The notes under the pieces are model-generated. The model did not search any database. It was not told the origin of the DNA and saw nothing but the letters and a program-made list of their open reading frames with translations. Positions 15,528 to 23,647 of a DNA stretch of 43,999 bases are shown here, piece by piece. The stretch lies in contig CAMWMN010000009.1 of the NCBI GenBank assembly GCA_947175385.1, positions 1 to 43,999 of the forward strand, in the 5' to 3' direction. Position 1 is the stretch's first letter; each line of letters opens with the position of its first letter. The translations under genes and the position numbers were made by a program. The stretch is from an uncultured Clostridia bacterium (GTDB taxonomy: Bacteria > Bacillota > Clostridia > Oscillospirales > Ruminococcaceae).

Positions 15528-16082
15528 TTGAACATCGAATCCATCGTGACAATCTGCATATTCGCTGCGGCAGTGGTGTTTTATATCGTCCGCGCGGTTG
15601 TGGCTGTTGTTCGGGCGAAAAAGGCGGGAATCGTGCGCTTTATACGTCCACATGAAACGGATTTCTTTGTGTTCGGGGTAATTATGCTTGCGGTTGCGGC
15701 AAGCGTTGCGATAAGTGAATTGACTCTCGCATCGCGTTATAACGCATACATCACGGAATACCGCGAAACCGCTATTGACACCAACTCCGATTCGGATACC
15801 GAAATCGCGGATTTCACAAAAAAGAAACGCTCTGCGGGCGCGAACGGATTGCTGTACTCGGGAATGTTCACACTGATTCTTCTGATGACGCTTACAAGCG
15901 GCGCTTTTATCACAAAAACAGGCATTCAGACGCTGCACAGCTTTTCACAAGATGCATTTTCCGTAATGCTGAACGGCAAGCGGATTATCCTGTTTAATCC
16001 CAAAACAAATCGGATATTGTTCAAGATTCGCGCGAACAGTGAGAATCTGCAATTTTTTCAATCAAGGGAGTTACCTTTATGA
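15528..16082 (+). CDS. Membrane protein of unknown function
   Basis: The 184-residue product has three hydrophobic segments (about residues 4-30, 46-68 and 105-127), then a basic C-terminal part with VMLNGKRIILFNPKTNRILFKIR that may be a small beta domain in the cytoplasm. I recognise no family. The start is taken as TTG at 15528, 8 bp after GGAAGGGG; an alternative GTG at 15519 overlaps that site. Its stop overlaps the coaX ATG (ATGA), so the two are coupled. A role in coenzyme A supply is not shown. Confidence 0.55.
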   Translation: MNIESIVTICIFAAAVVFYIVRAVVAVVRAKKAGIVRFIRPHETDFFVFGVIMLAVAASVAISELTLASRYNAYITEYRETAIDTNSDSDTEIADFTKKKRSAGANGLLYSGMFTLILLMTLTSGAFITKTGIQTLHSFSQDAFSVMLNGKRIILFNPKTNRILFKIRANSENLQFFQSRELPL

Positions 16083-16852
16083 TACTTACAATAGATGTCG
16101 GCAATACCAACACCCAATTCGGGGGATTCAATGACGGCGGCGAGCTGATTTTCGAGTCGAGAATCGCCACCGACCGTTTCCGTATGGCGGACGAGTATGC
16201 GATTATGCTTGCGGATATTTTGCGGCTGTATAACGTTTCGGCGAATGATATTTCCGGGGCAATCCTAGCCTCCGTGGTTATGCCCGTTACGGGGCAGCTT
16301 AAATTCGCCGTGGAGAAAGTGTGCGGCTGCCGTGTAATGACGGTAGGCCCGGGGCTGAAAACGGGTCTTAACATCAAAATCGAGGAGCCCGCCTCGCTTG
16401 GCGCGGACTTAGCTGCCGTAGCTGTGGGTGCGAAAGAACATTACACGCTCCCCGCAATCGTAATCGACCTCGGAACGGCTACCAAAATCCTCGCGGTAGA
16501 CAAATCCGGCGCGTTTATCGGCGGAATCATCGCTCCGGGAGTGAAAATCTCCGCCGAGGCTCTCGCCGCAAAGACCGCCGCGCTGCCGCTCATCTCCGTT
16601 ACGGACGAGCCGATAAAGCGCGTAATCGGCACAAACACCATTGATTGTATGCGTTCGGGGCTGCTGTATGGTGCGGCATTTATGCTTGACGGATTCGTGA
16701 AACATTTTGAACGCGAAATCGGCGAAAAGTGCACGGTTATCGCCACGGGCGGATTTTCAAGCGCCATCAAGCCGCTCTGCGGAACGGATTTTATCCTTGA
16801 CGAATACCTTATATTAAAGGGACTGTACGCAATGTACGAGAAAAACAGTTAA
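16079..16852 (+). CDS. coaX: Type III pantothenate kinase
   Basis: CoaX phosphorylates pantothenate with ATP, the first step of coenzyme A synthesis. The 257-residue product has the ASKHA phosphate loop TIDVGNTNTQ (Asp6), the pantothenate motif GPGLKTGLNI (90-99), SLGADLAAV with catalytic Asp110, IDLGTATKI (129-137) and GGIIAPGV (148-155). All family motifs are present and the length is typical. It starts inside the stop codon of the previous gene. The ECF-type transporter component 161 bp downstream suggests a unit for pantothenate uptake and activation. Confidence 0.95.
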   Translation: MILTIDVGNTNTQFGGFNDGGELIFESRIATDRFRMADEYAIMLADILRLYNVSANDISGAILASVVMPVTGQLKFAVEKVCGCRVMTVGPGLKTGLNIKIEEPASLGADLAAVAVGAKEHYTLPAIVIDLGTATKILAVDKSGAFIGGIIAPGVKISAEALAAKTAALPLISVTDEPIKRVIGTNTIDCMRSGLLYGAAFMLDGFVKHFEREIGEKCTVIATGGFSSAIKPLCGTDFILDEYLILKGLYAMYEKNS

Positions 16853-16911
16853 ATTCAGGGGTCTGCGGAATCAAATTCCGTAAATATATACCCGCGGTAC
16901 ATCGGTTATTT

Positions 16912-16977
16912 GCAATTCGCAAAAGTGAACATTTTACGCTCGGCTAGGCGAACGAAGTGAGACGGTTTGCGAATTGC
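16912..16977 (+). promoter_or_regulatory. Structured leader element before the ECF gene
   Basis: GCAATTCGCAAA (16912-16923) and TTTGCGAATTGC (16966-16977) are a perfect 12 bp inverted repeat that encloses 42 nt. AAAGGAG and the ATG of the next gene follow. It belongs to the same family as 36798-36986 and 39190-39301. A short CGGAAT-CAA-ATTCCG hairpin at about 16866-16880 precedes it and may end the coaX RNA. Confidence 0.6.
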
Positions 16978-17014
16978 TCTAAATCAGAACCGAGTGCCAG
17001 CAAAGGAGTTTCTT

Positions 17015-17632
17015 ATGGAGGAAACAAAAAAGACTTCGCGTTGGAACGCGAACAAGACACAGGCGGTCGTTATGCTCGGTCTGCTTACGGCAATCGTGAT
17101 TGTGCTGCAAGCATTTTCGGTCGGCATACAGTTTGGGTATTTTAACGTGACATTCACGCTTATCCCAATCATCGTTGGTGCAGCGCTATACGGCTGGAAA
17201 GCGGGGGCATGGCTTGGCGGCGTGTTCGGCGCGACAGTACTGATTTCCGGTCAGGCTGCGGGATTTATGACGCTTAATCCTGCGGGAACAATTATCACCG
17301 TCCTTCTTAAAGGCATTTTGGCGGGACTTGCCGCAGGACTTGTGTACAAGCTTATCTCGCGAAAGTCCGAATTAGCAGCGGTAATCACAGCAGGAATCGC
17401 AGCTCCCATCGTCAACACAGGAATTTTCCTCTTGGGCTGCGTGGTGTTCTTCTTTAACGCTATGGCAGCAGGAGCCGCCGCCGAAGGATATTCCGGTGTG
17501 TTCTCTTACCTAATTCTTTTTATGGTAGGCGGAAACTTCCCATTTGAGCTTGGTATAAATCTTGTTCTAAGCTCCGCAGCTGTTTACATCATTAAACTCG
17601 GCAAAAAAATGATACGCTCCTCGGCAAAGTAA
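17015..17632 (+). CDS. ECF transporter substrate-binding (S) component, probably pantothenate
   Basis: The 205-residue membrane protein has about six hydrophobic segments and the ECF S-component pattern: TQAVVMLGLLTAIVIVLQAF (TM1), FGYFNVTFTLIPIIVGAALYG, GAWLGGVFGATVLISG and PIVNTGIFLLG. S components bind a vitamin and use shared EcfAAT energising subunits, none of which are here. The position after coaX points to pantothenate (PanT-like), but other vitamins are possible. The ATG at 17015 has AAAGGAG at 17003-17009; a longer frame from 16967 overlaps the leader element. A strong terminator follows. Confidence 0.82.
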   Translation: MEETKKTSRWNANKTQAVVMLGLLTAIVIVLQAFSVGIQFGYFNVTFTLIPIIVGAALYGWKAGAWLGGVFGATVLISGQAAGFMTLNPAGTIITVLLKGILAGLAAGLVYKLISRKSELAAVITAGIAAPIVNTGIFLLGCVVFFFNAMAAGAAAEGYSGVFSYLILFMVGGNFPFELGINLVLSSAAVYIIKLGKKMIRSSAK

Positions 17633-17646
17633 TAACAGAATAAAAC

Positions 17647-17687
17647 AAATCGGCATTTCCGCTTTGGAAATGCCGATTTTTTATTTC
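17647..17687 (+). terminator. Rho-independent terminator of the ECF gene
   Basis: AAATCGGCATTTCC (17647-17660) pairs perfectly with GGAAATGCCGATTT (17666-17679) over GCTTT and is followed by TTTATTT. Confidence 0.92.
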
Positions 17688-17714
17688 GCGTGTACAGTCC
17701 GTAATACTCTTCTT

Positions 17715-17915
17715 TCATAATTTTTCGTATTTCACTATATCCTCAATTTTACAGTCCAATATCCCGCAGAGGTCATCAAGCAACTGAGTGGTAACACCCA
17801 GATTGTGCCGCAAACGGTGGATTGTACTGCTGCTGATGTGGTATTTATTTATCAGGGTGTATGTCGAAATACCCTTTTGTTTCATCGTTTCCCATAACGG
17901 GGTATATACAATCAT
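17715..17915 (-). CDS. XRE/Cro-family small transcription regulator
   Basis: The 66-residue product is one helix-turn-helix domain: KGISTYTLINKYHISSSTIH (about 14-33) followed by RLRHN and the closing LCGILDCKIEDIVKYEK that is typical of short Cro/YozG-type regulators. It starts with AGGTGA 6 bp before the ATG and is divergent from the SLOG gene. A palindrome CGACTA-N8-TAGTCG lies between the two genes over the -35 box of the SLOG promoter, so it probably represses both itself and the partner. AT-rich like the restriction enzyme next door. Confidence 0.85.
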   Translation of the reverse strand: MIVYTPLWETMKQKGISTYTLINKYHISSSTIHRLRHNLGVTTQLLDDLCGILDCKIEDIVKYEKL

Positions 17916-17948
17916 TATTCATCACCTGATTATATTATAAAATATAAT

Positions 17949-17968
17949 CGACTACTTGAAAATAGTCG
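17949..17968. promoter_or_regulatory. Probable operator of the XRE regulator
   Basis: CGACTA (17949-17954) and TAGTCG (17963-17968) form a palindrome around CTTGAAAA, overlapping the -35 box of the + strand promoter. A third half site GACTA lies at 17976-17980. Confidence 0.6.
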
Positions 17969-17984
17969 TATTTTAGACTATAAT
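17956..17984 (+). promoter_or_regulatory. Promoter of the SLOG-like gene
   Basis: TTGAAA (17956-17961) and TATAAT (17979-17984), spacer 17 bp, overlapped by the palindrome. Confidence 0.75.
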
Positions 17985-18005
17985 ATTTATAGGGAGATGA
18001 TAATT

Positions 18006-18458
18006 ATGGATATTTTTACGGTAAGCCTGTTCGGTCACCGGCAAATAACAAAGCCGCTCGATATAGAGGCGGCTCTTGTTAAAGAAGTTAGTTTGCTTAT
18101 CCGCACAAAGGAGTATGTTGAGTTCCTTATCGGGAGAAACGGAGAATTTGACTTGCTTGCGGCGTCATTGATACGGCAAACACAAAAGAAAATTGATTTC
18201 GGCAACAGCGCGTTGGTTCTCGTTTTACCGAGCGCAACAAAGAATACCGCCGACCTTGAGAGGTATTATGATGAGGTTGAAATCTTCGGAGAGGACTGCC
18301 ATTTCAAAGCCGCGCTCCAAGCGCGAAACCGTATAATGGTTGACCGCTCCGACTTGGTGATTTGCTGTATCGAACATCAGAGCGGGGGAGCGTATCAGAC
18401 TGTTAAATACGCGAAAAATCAGCATAAAACGATTATAAACCTCGCGGAGGGAAAATAA
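18006..18458 (+). CDS. SLOG-domain (DUF1273/YpsA-like) protein
   Basis: The 150-residue product shows a Rossmann-like nucleotide-signal (SLOG) pattern: SLFGHRQI near the N-terminus, FLIGRNGEFDLLAA (about 40-53), LVLVLPSA, a central ARNRIMVDRSDLVICCI and SGGAYQTVKYAKNQHK near the end. SLOG proteins bind nucleotide-derived ligands and occur in stress and defence systems. The start at 18006 is 9 bp after GGGAG; an ATG at 17997 is too close. It is divergent from an XRE gene, a pairing I have seen often in Firmicutes accessory DNA. No effector gene is adjacent except the restriction enzyme that faces it. Confidence 0.72.
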   Translation: MDIFTVSLFGHRQITKPLDIEAALVKEVSLLIRTKEYVEFLIGRNGEFDLLAASLIRQTQKKIDFGNSALVLVLPSATKNTADLERYYDEVEIFGEDCHFKAALQARNRIMVDRSDLVICCIEHQSGGAYQTVKYAKNQHKTIINLAEGK

Positions 18459-18459
18459 A

Positions 18460-18485
18460 AATCCCGCTCCAAAAGGGGTGGGATT
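18460..18485 (+). terminator. Terminator after the SLOG gene
   Basis: AATCCCGCTCC (18460-18470) pairs with GGGGTGGGATT (18475-18485), with two G-U pairs, over AAAA. Confidence 0.75.
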
Positions 18486-18496
18486 CACTTTATACT

Positions 18497-18529
18497 CGTG
18501 TTCCCCCTGCCGTACGGCGGGGGAACACG
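18497..18529. terminator. Strong hairpin between convergent genes
   Basis: CGTGTTCCCCC (18497-18507) pairs with GGGGGAACACG (18519-18529); the loop itself holds GCCGTACGGC. Followed on + by ATTATTACAAAATA. Likely ends the restriction enzyme transcript too. Confidence 0.65.
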
Positions 18530-18614
18530 GATTATTACAAAATATATAAGATTATCTCTTCGAGAAAGATACGTCACCTCACACCCTTCCTCTTGCCTTA
18601 TGGATTGCCGGGAG

Positions 18615-20996
18615 CTATATTCTGTCGCTAAACGGTAACGATTTAATGTAGTTTTCCATAAATTTATAATCGGGCTTCCCTTCACTCGTCGCAGGCAGTT
18701 TTATAACGGTACTTGGCAGTGTTTTTTTGTATTTTCTTCCATAAGAATATTTGGGGCGTTCCAGATCCAATACTGTTACTATAAACAGACCGTTGTATTT
18801 GTTAAGGTTTTCGTTGTATCCGGCGCACAATGTGGTGGAGCCGATAAAGTCAGATTCAAGATAATTACAATAACCAACAGAACCTTGACCATCACAAATA
18901 AACACAATAGCATTACCCTTTGAAACTAATGCGTCATCGTGTTTAACTAAGGACATTACCCCGTTTTCGCGTTTTTTAGCACCTATATATGCGATATCAT
19001 CTCCGGCTTCCAGACTGCCCGCATTCTTACATTTGCATGGTTCAAGCTTAAATATTCCATTTTCTCCACCAACGGGAAATTCTACCCAACTGCTGACATT
19101 AAGCGGCATTGATGCTTGCAATTTTCCCGTCGGATCCAGATTAACCTTATTGTACAATATTTCGTATGATAAATATTTTCTTACGGTGTTCATAAAATGC
19201 TGTTTAGAAAGCACAGAATAATCGGTTTTCATATATGCTTCGCAAAGCCATTCCGAAGTACAATCTATGCATCGAGAAGCTGTTTTGCCGTCGATTACCT
19301 TATGATTTCTATATAGTGAAAGCCATTCGGCCTTTATTTTTTTCCAATTATCAAAAACATCAACTCGTCCCAGCTTTTTCTTTTTTACAAAGCCATCATA
19401 TTTATAAAATCCAAAAAAGGTTTCCTGCGTATCATCATGGGGACAATGTGCTCTCCATACCATTACACAGGTGCATGGGCTTGCCGGATAAAATATCTCA
19501 TCGGGCATTGAAAAGACTGCCTTTAAAGTGTGTTTTTTCATTAGGCGTTCTCTTATTGCCTTGAACTTGGTTCCTATTGCGCATGCAGCCGGAACCACCG
19601 CTACGCCTGTACCGCCTACTGCCAATATGTCCAGCAGCTGTTCTACAAATTCCAACTCGGTTTTATCCGTTTGTGAATATGGAGGGTTGATTAAACCAAC
19701 ATTGATATTCTTAGATTTAAGTTCTTTTTTTATTTTTGCATTAAAACAATCACCCTTATAAATATTGGATTTGCCGTCCTTGCGTATAATCATATTGGCG
19801 ATAGCAAGCGTATATAACCCGTCATCAAACTCAATACCGTATAGTCCGTCCCGACGTATACGTTCAATGTCATCCGAATTCGCTTGAGAGAACATTTTGC
19901 TCATAGCTGTAACAAGAAAAGATCCTGAACCACAGCAAATATCCACAACACGGCTGTTCTTGTTAACCTCTGCGAGGTCGCACATAAACTCTGCTAAATG
20001 TTGTGGTGTAAGTACAATTCCAAGTCCGCTTCCATCACCGCCGGAATATTTTATAAATTCGTGGTAAAATACGCCCAACGCATCTATTGTGCTATCCGCA
20101 TAATCCATCATTGGCTTTATTTTCAGTTCAAGCTGTTCGATATACCATGTAATGGATTTTGAATGTCCCAACGGTATTTCCGCAAATTTAGTATTGTCTT
20201 GTAATATTTCAAATACTTGTTTTATGTAATTTATGCGGCTGTTTTTAATTTCATTGGTGTTAAGAACCGTTTCTATTGCGCTACGAATATTTTGCATTAC
20301 AGCCTTATATGAAGGCAGAGAGGAATAGCTTTTGGCAAAGTCGTCATCATTCAATGCAATCAAGATTCCAGCAATAAAAATAGGCTTATGGGCTTCCGTT
20401 ACCTTGATTTCACGAAGGTAATTATGCATATCAATAGCGGTTTCTCTGATTTCATCTAAAGAATACGCCTTTTCGAGTTTATTACCTTTTACAAGCTTTA
20501 TGTAATTTCTGGGTTCAAGAATAATATCACGCGCTTTAAGAAGTTCGTTATATGTTTCTTGACCTTTCATCCAATAGAAAGCGTTAGCTTTCATATTTTC
20601 TTTTTTGGTTCCGCTTATGCCAACAGCTATTACATTATATTCGTTTTTAAGGTGTTTAGCATAATATAATGCGCCGTCGACAGCGTAGTCTTTTGGGTAT
20701 GAGTAATCCGATGAGCTGTGCTTCCTTACATCTTTCTTACATTCCACAACAATAATAGTGGATGTATCATCGTTGAATGTAATTATATACTCAGGTTTTG
20801 CTTTTCCTTTTCCACCCTGTGCGTAATCATCGATAATACAATGCTTTGGCTTTTCACCTGCTTGTTTAAGAAGAACTTCGATTTTATCAATATCTGAAAC
20901 ATCACCTTGCGGAAAGACATATCCAAAATCATTTTGACCGATATGGCATTTCATCTCAATGAGCGTTATGCTCTCGGTATACTGTTCATTAGCCAT
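18615..20996 (-). CDS. Single-chain restriction-modification enzyme (type IIG-like, nuclease + N6-adenine methylase + specificity domain)
   Basis: The 793-residue product combines three parts. An N-terminal PD-(D/E)xK-type nuclease is suggested by KPEYIITF...TIIVVECKK (Pro-Glu 68-69, Glu85-x-Lys87). The methylase part has GIVLTPQHLAEFM (326-338), motif I as DICCGSGSFLV (352-362; the usual form is DPACGSGSF) and motif IV NPPY (437-440), which marks an N6-adenine methylase of the HsdM/BcgI type. The C-terminal region (about 620-785, WVEFPVGGENGIFKL through GRKYKKTLPSTVIKLP) looks like a target recognition domain. No separate hsdR or hsdS is nearby, so it can cut, methylate and recognise DNA alone. 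It is AT-rich compared with flanking ribosomal genes, suggesting acquisition. GGAGG precedes the start. Confidence 0.85.
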   Translation of the reverse strand: MANEQYTESITLIEMKCHIGQNDFGYVFPQGDVSDIDKIEVLLKQAGEKPKHCIIDDYAQGGKGKAKPEYIITFNDDTSTIIVVECKKDVRKHSSSDYSYPKDYAVDGALYYAKHLKNEYNVIAVGISGTKKENMKANAFYWMKGQETYNELLKARDIILEPRNYIKLVKGNKLEKAYSLDEIRETAIDMHNYLREIKVTEAHKPIFIAGILIALNDDDFAKSYSSLPSYKAVMQNIRSAIETVLNTNEIKNSRINYIKQVFEILQDNTKFAEIPLGHSKSITWYIEQLELKIKPMMDYADSTIDALGVFYHEFIKYSGGDGSGLGIVLTPQHLAEFMCDLAEVNKNSRVVDICCGSGSFLVTAMSKMFSQANSDDIERIRRDGLYGIEFDDGLYTLAIANMIIRKDGKSNIYKGDCFNAKIKKELKSKNINVGLINPPYSQTDKTELEFVEQLLDILAVGGTGVAVVPAACAIGTKFKAIRERLMKKHTLKAVFSMPDEIFYPASPCTCVMVWRAHCPHDDTQETFFGFYKYDGFVKKKKLGRVDVFDNWKKIKAEWLSLYRNHKVIDGKTASRCIDCTSEWLCEAYMKTDYSVLSKQHFMNTVRKYLSYEILYNKVNLDPTGKLQASMPLNVSSWVEFPVGGENGIFKLEPCKCKNAGSLEAGDDIAYIGAKKRENGVMSLVKHDDALVSKGNAIVFICDGQGSVGYCNYLESDFIGSTTLCAGYNENLNKYNGLFIVTVLDLERPKYSYGRKYKKTLPSTVIKLPATSEGKPDYKFMENYIKSLPFSDRI

Positions 20997-21075
20997 TGTT
21001 AATATCCTCCATAAAGTGTTTAATACGGATATTGAAATTTTATGTTATTATCCGGCTGAAAAACTTACTAATTAT

Positions 21076-21104
21076 ATTATAGCATATTTGGTAAAAAAGT
21101 TCAA
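21076..21104 (-). promoter_or_regulatory. Promoter of the restriction-modification gene
   Basis: On the minus strand TTGAAC (21099-21104) and TATAAT (21076-21081), spacer 17 bp. Confidence 0.7.
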
Positions 21105-21211
21105 TAGAGTTTTATACGTTATTGTATTTTTTCGGCATTGAGTTACAGGTTGATAACATATACCAAAAAGTATTGATAAATACGTTTAACAGCAAGCTTT
21201 TTGGATTCAGC

Positions 21212-21245
21212 AAGAAAAAATCCCGCTCCAAACGGAACGGGATTT
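21212..21245 (-). terminator. Terminator of rplM-rpsI
   Basis: On the minus strand AAATCCCGTTCC (21245-21234) pairs with GGAGCGGGATTT (21229-21218), one mismatch, followed by a T run. Confidence 0.85.
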
Positions 21246-21265
21246 CGTATATTCGATAACGCAAA

Positions 21266-21664
21266 TTATCTCTTCGAGAACTGCGGAGCACGTCTTGCAG
21301 CCTTCAAGCCGTACTTCTTTCTCTCCTTCATTCTCGGGTCACGAGTGAGGAATCCCGCTTTCTTGAGAACAGGGCGAAGTTCGTCGGAGTACTGGAGCAG
21401 CGCTCTGGACAGACCGTGACGGATCGCGCCCGCCTGACCGGTAACACCGCCGCCCTCAACGGTGCAAACGATGTCGAACTTCTCCATCAAATCGGTAAGC
21501 GCCAGCGGCTGACGAACGATCAGCTTGAGGGTATCAAGACCAAAATAGTCATCGATGTTTCTTCCGTTGATGGTGATAGAGCCGGAACCGGGGTAAACTC
21601 TTACACGAGCGACAGAGTGCTTTCTTCTGCCCGTGCCATAGTAGTAAGGTTTAGATTCGTACAT
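21266..21664 (-). CDS. rpsI: Ribosomal protein uS9
   Basis: uS9 is a 30S head protein whose C-terminal tail reaches tRNA in the P site. The 132-residue product has [40 protein letters not shown] and the basic tail [20 protein letters not shown], all family hallmarks. It follows rplM by 12 bp; the pair is conserved in almost all bacteria. Confidence 0.97.
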   Translation of the reverse strand: MYESKPYYYGTGRRKHSVARVRVYPGSGSITINGRNIDDYFGLDTLKLIVRQPLALTDLMEKFDIVCTVEGGGVTGQAGAIRHGLSRALLQYSDELRPVLKKAGFLTRDPRMKERKKYGLKAARRAPQFSKR

Positions 21665-21676
21665 AAAAAGCCCTCC

Positions 21677-22105
21677 TTAAAACTTGTATTCAACGGGCTT
21701 CTGCGCCGCGTTGTTATGCTCTGCACCCGCATAGCAGCGAAGTCTTGTGAGAGCCTTTCTTCCCAAAGTGCTGTCGGGCAGCATTCCGTTGATTGCGAGA
21801 GTCATCGCTTTCTCGGGGTTTTCGCGCATCAGCTTATCATAGCCTACCTCTTTGAGGTGACCGATCCAGCCGGTGTGCCATCTGTAAACCTTGTTCTGCA
21901 GCTTCTTGCCGGTGAGAACAGCCTTAGAGCAGTTGATGATGATTACGTGATCGCCGCAGTCCACATGAGGAGTGAACGTAGGCTTGTGCTTGCCTCTGAG
22001 CAGGTGAGCCGCCATTGAAGCCACGCGTCCGAGCGGCTTATCGGCAGCGTCAAGGACGTACCATGTGCGCTCAACTTCTGCGGGCTTTGCCATATAAGTT
22101 GACAT
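21677..22105 (-). CDS. rplM: Ribosomal protein uL13
   Basis: uL13 is an early-assembling 50S protein. The 142-residue product starts MSTYMAKPAEVERTWYVLDA and has the family motifs LRGKHKPTFTPHVDCGDHVI, GKKLQNKVYRWHTG and GMLPDSTLGRKAL. CAGGAGG lies 6-7 bp before the ATG. It is the first gene of rplM-rpsI with a consensus promoter; the leader of about 70 nt could hold an L13 autoregulatory element, but I could not confirm one. Confidence 0.97.
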   Translation of the reverse strand: MSTYMAKPAEVERTWYVLDAADKPLGRVASMAAHLLRGKHKPTFTPHVDCGDHVIIINCSKAVLTGKKLQNKVYRWHTGWIGHLKEVGYDKLMRENPEKAMTLAINGMLPDSTLGRKALTRLRCYAGAEHNNAAQKPVEYKF

Positions 22106-22181
22106 ATTTTTATCCTCCTGTTAGTTTTGGAATTTCGCGTTCCGATAAAACGCAAAACATAAATTATTAACAACATTTGTT

Positions 22182-22210
22182 ATTATACCACGATTTTTCC
22201 GATTTGTCAA
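22182..22210 (-). promoter_or_regulatory. Promoter of rplM-rpsI
   Basis: On the minus strand TTGACA (22205-22210) and TATAAT (22182-22187), spacer 17 bp, perfect boxes. Confidence 0.85.
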
Positions 22211-22404
22211 GGGATTTTTTAGCCAAATTTGAAATATACCCCGATTTCTCATCGATTCTCTGTAAATCGCTCTGTTTTTCTCATTTTCTTGAAGTTCATT
22301 TTACTTTTTGTTACAGCGTTATAAAACGGAGAATACGCGAGAAAACTAAAGAAACCGTCATAATAGCGGAAGTATTTTGCGGATTCGGCGGTTTTAGTGC
22401 TATT

Positions 22405-22424
22405 GGAAGTAATAGATTACTTCC
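22405..22424 (+). promoter_or_regulatory. Perfect palindrome upstream of the transglutaminase promoter
   Basis: GGAAGTAAT (22405-22413) and ATTACTTCC (22416-22424) lie 2 bp before the -35 box. A regulator site is possible. The rest of the 22211-22404 gap shows no gene. Confidence 0.4.
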
Positions 22425-22426
22425 TC

Positions 22427-22455
22427 TTGACAAAATCGGTTATCAGATGTATAAT
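22427..22455 (+). promoter_or_regulatory. Promoter of the transglutaminase-like gene
   Basis: TTGACA (22427-22432) and TATAAT (22450-22455), spacer 17 bp. Confidence 0.85.
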
Positions 22456-22496
22456 ATAACAAAGAAAACGATTGACAAGAACTGCGAGGGGGACAT

Positions 22497-23564
22497 ATGA
22501 AAGTCATAATATTTATTGCCGCAGTTTTGGCGGCTTTGATGATAATGTTCGCACACTCTGTGGAATGCTCGGCTTCCGCAACAAGTACATCACTTCCGGA
22601 AAAATATCTTGAGGGAAACGAGCTGGAGCTTTACCGCGAGGTGCTGAAAAATATTATCGCAATAGCCAATGGCAGACAGAACGCGGAACCGTTTTACATA
22701 AGCGTATCCAGACCTTTCGCCAGCACGCGGGAGTATGAAGAGGCTATCGAAAAGGTTATGTTTTTTATCCACAACTACGCTCCCGAATATCTCTATTGGA
22801 GCGACTCAAAAGGATACCTCGTTTATGACACCGTACGCTGCGGAATAGTTTACGGTATTTCTCCCGCGTTTCAAGAGCGCGGCAATCAATACAAAATCAC
22901 CGCGAAAATCCTTAACAACGCGAAAAGCTCATTATCAAACGCAAAAGAAATCGCCGAAAAATATCAGGAAAAAAGCGACTATGAAAAGGTCTGGGGCTAT
23001 GCCGAGGAGATATGCGCTCTCACCGATTACAGTTCTATGGCGGCAAAAGATGATGGCAAATACGCGAAAGAAAACATAGGTCCGTGGAACATTGTGTATG
23101 TTTTCGACCGCGACCATGCAACCAATGTTGTCTGTGGCGGATTTGCCAGAGCTTTTCAGTATCTTTGCAGTCTGGGCGGAGTTGAGTGCCATTATGTTAC
23201 GGGATATGTATCCGATGAGTATCACGCATGGAATATCGTAGTGATTGACGGGGAAAATTACTTTGTTGACCTGACCGTGTGCAGTCAATACTCCGACAGC
23301 GATATATCACGGCACCACCCGTTTGTTATGAACAGTATAAAATCCTCCGATGTGAATTGTTTCATAGCATTTTACTCCCAGTCCGGAATGACACATTCTC
23401 ATTTGTATACATATCACGAAAACGAACTTAAATACCTCCCCGAAAGCTTGCGTATTCTCACCACAAAAGAGTATTCCAAAGAGTCGCCTGCCGATGTTAT
23501 TGCGGTGGCTGTTTCTTTGGCGGCAGGAGTGGCATTTATTCTCGTCAGGACGAAAAAGATATGA
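22497..23564 (+). CDS. Transglutaminase-like exported membrane protein
   Basis: The 355-residue product has an N-terminal hydrophobic signal (1-28), a transglutaminase/cysteine protease core, and a C-terminal membrane helix (about 333-352) followed by RTKKI, so it is probably anchored outside the cell. The catalytic triad is visible: Cys213 in VVCGGFARAFQYLC, His243 in EYHAWNIVVI and Asp258 in YFVDLTV. Bacterial relatives act as peptidases or peptide cross-linkers on the surface; the substrate is unknown. GAGGGGG lies before the ATG. It is a single-gene transcript that ends at a hairpin. Confidence 0.85.
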   Translation: MKVIIFIAAVLAALMIMFAHSVECSASATSTSLPEKYLEGNELELYREVLKNIIAIANGRQNAEPFYISVSRPFASTREYEEAIEKVMFFIHNYAPEYLYWSDSKGYLVYDTVRCGIVYGISPAFQERGNQYKITAKILNNAKSSLSNAKEIAEKYQEKSDYEKVWGYAEEICALTDYSSMAAKDDGKYAKENIGPWNIVYVFDRDHATNVVCGGFARAFQYLCSLGGVECHYVTGYVSDEYHAWNIVVIDGENYFVDLTVCSQYSDSDISRHHPFVMNSIKSSDVNCFIAFYSQSGMTHSHLYTYHENELKYLPESLRILTTKEYSKESPADVIAVAVSLAAGVAFILVRTKKI

Positions 23565-23604
23565 TATTGATGCCATTCGGAGTTCCCGGAAAATGAATAA
23601 ACAT

Positions 23605-23632
23605 AACCCCCGGTTTTTCAATCGGGGGGTTT
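23605..23632. terminator. Terminator hairpin between convergent genes
   Basis: AACCCCCG (23605-23612) pairs with CGGGGGGTT (23623-23631) with one bulge; the + strand follows with TTAC only. Confidence 0.6.
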
Positions 23633-23647
23633 ACTGCGCATGTTTCA

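Noticed and set aside
18615-20996. Type I system HsdM subunit
   Set aside because: The N-terminal nuclease and C-terminal recognition regions are fused to the methylase, and no hsdS or hsdR is adjacent.
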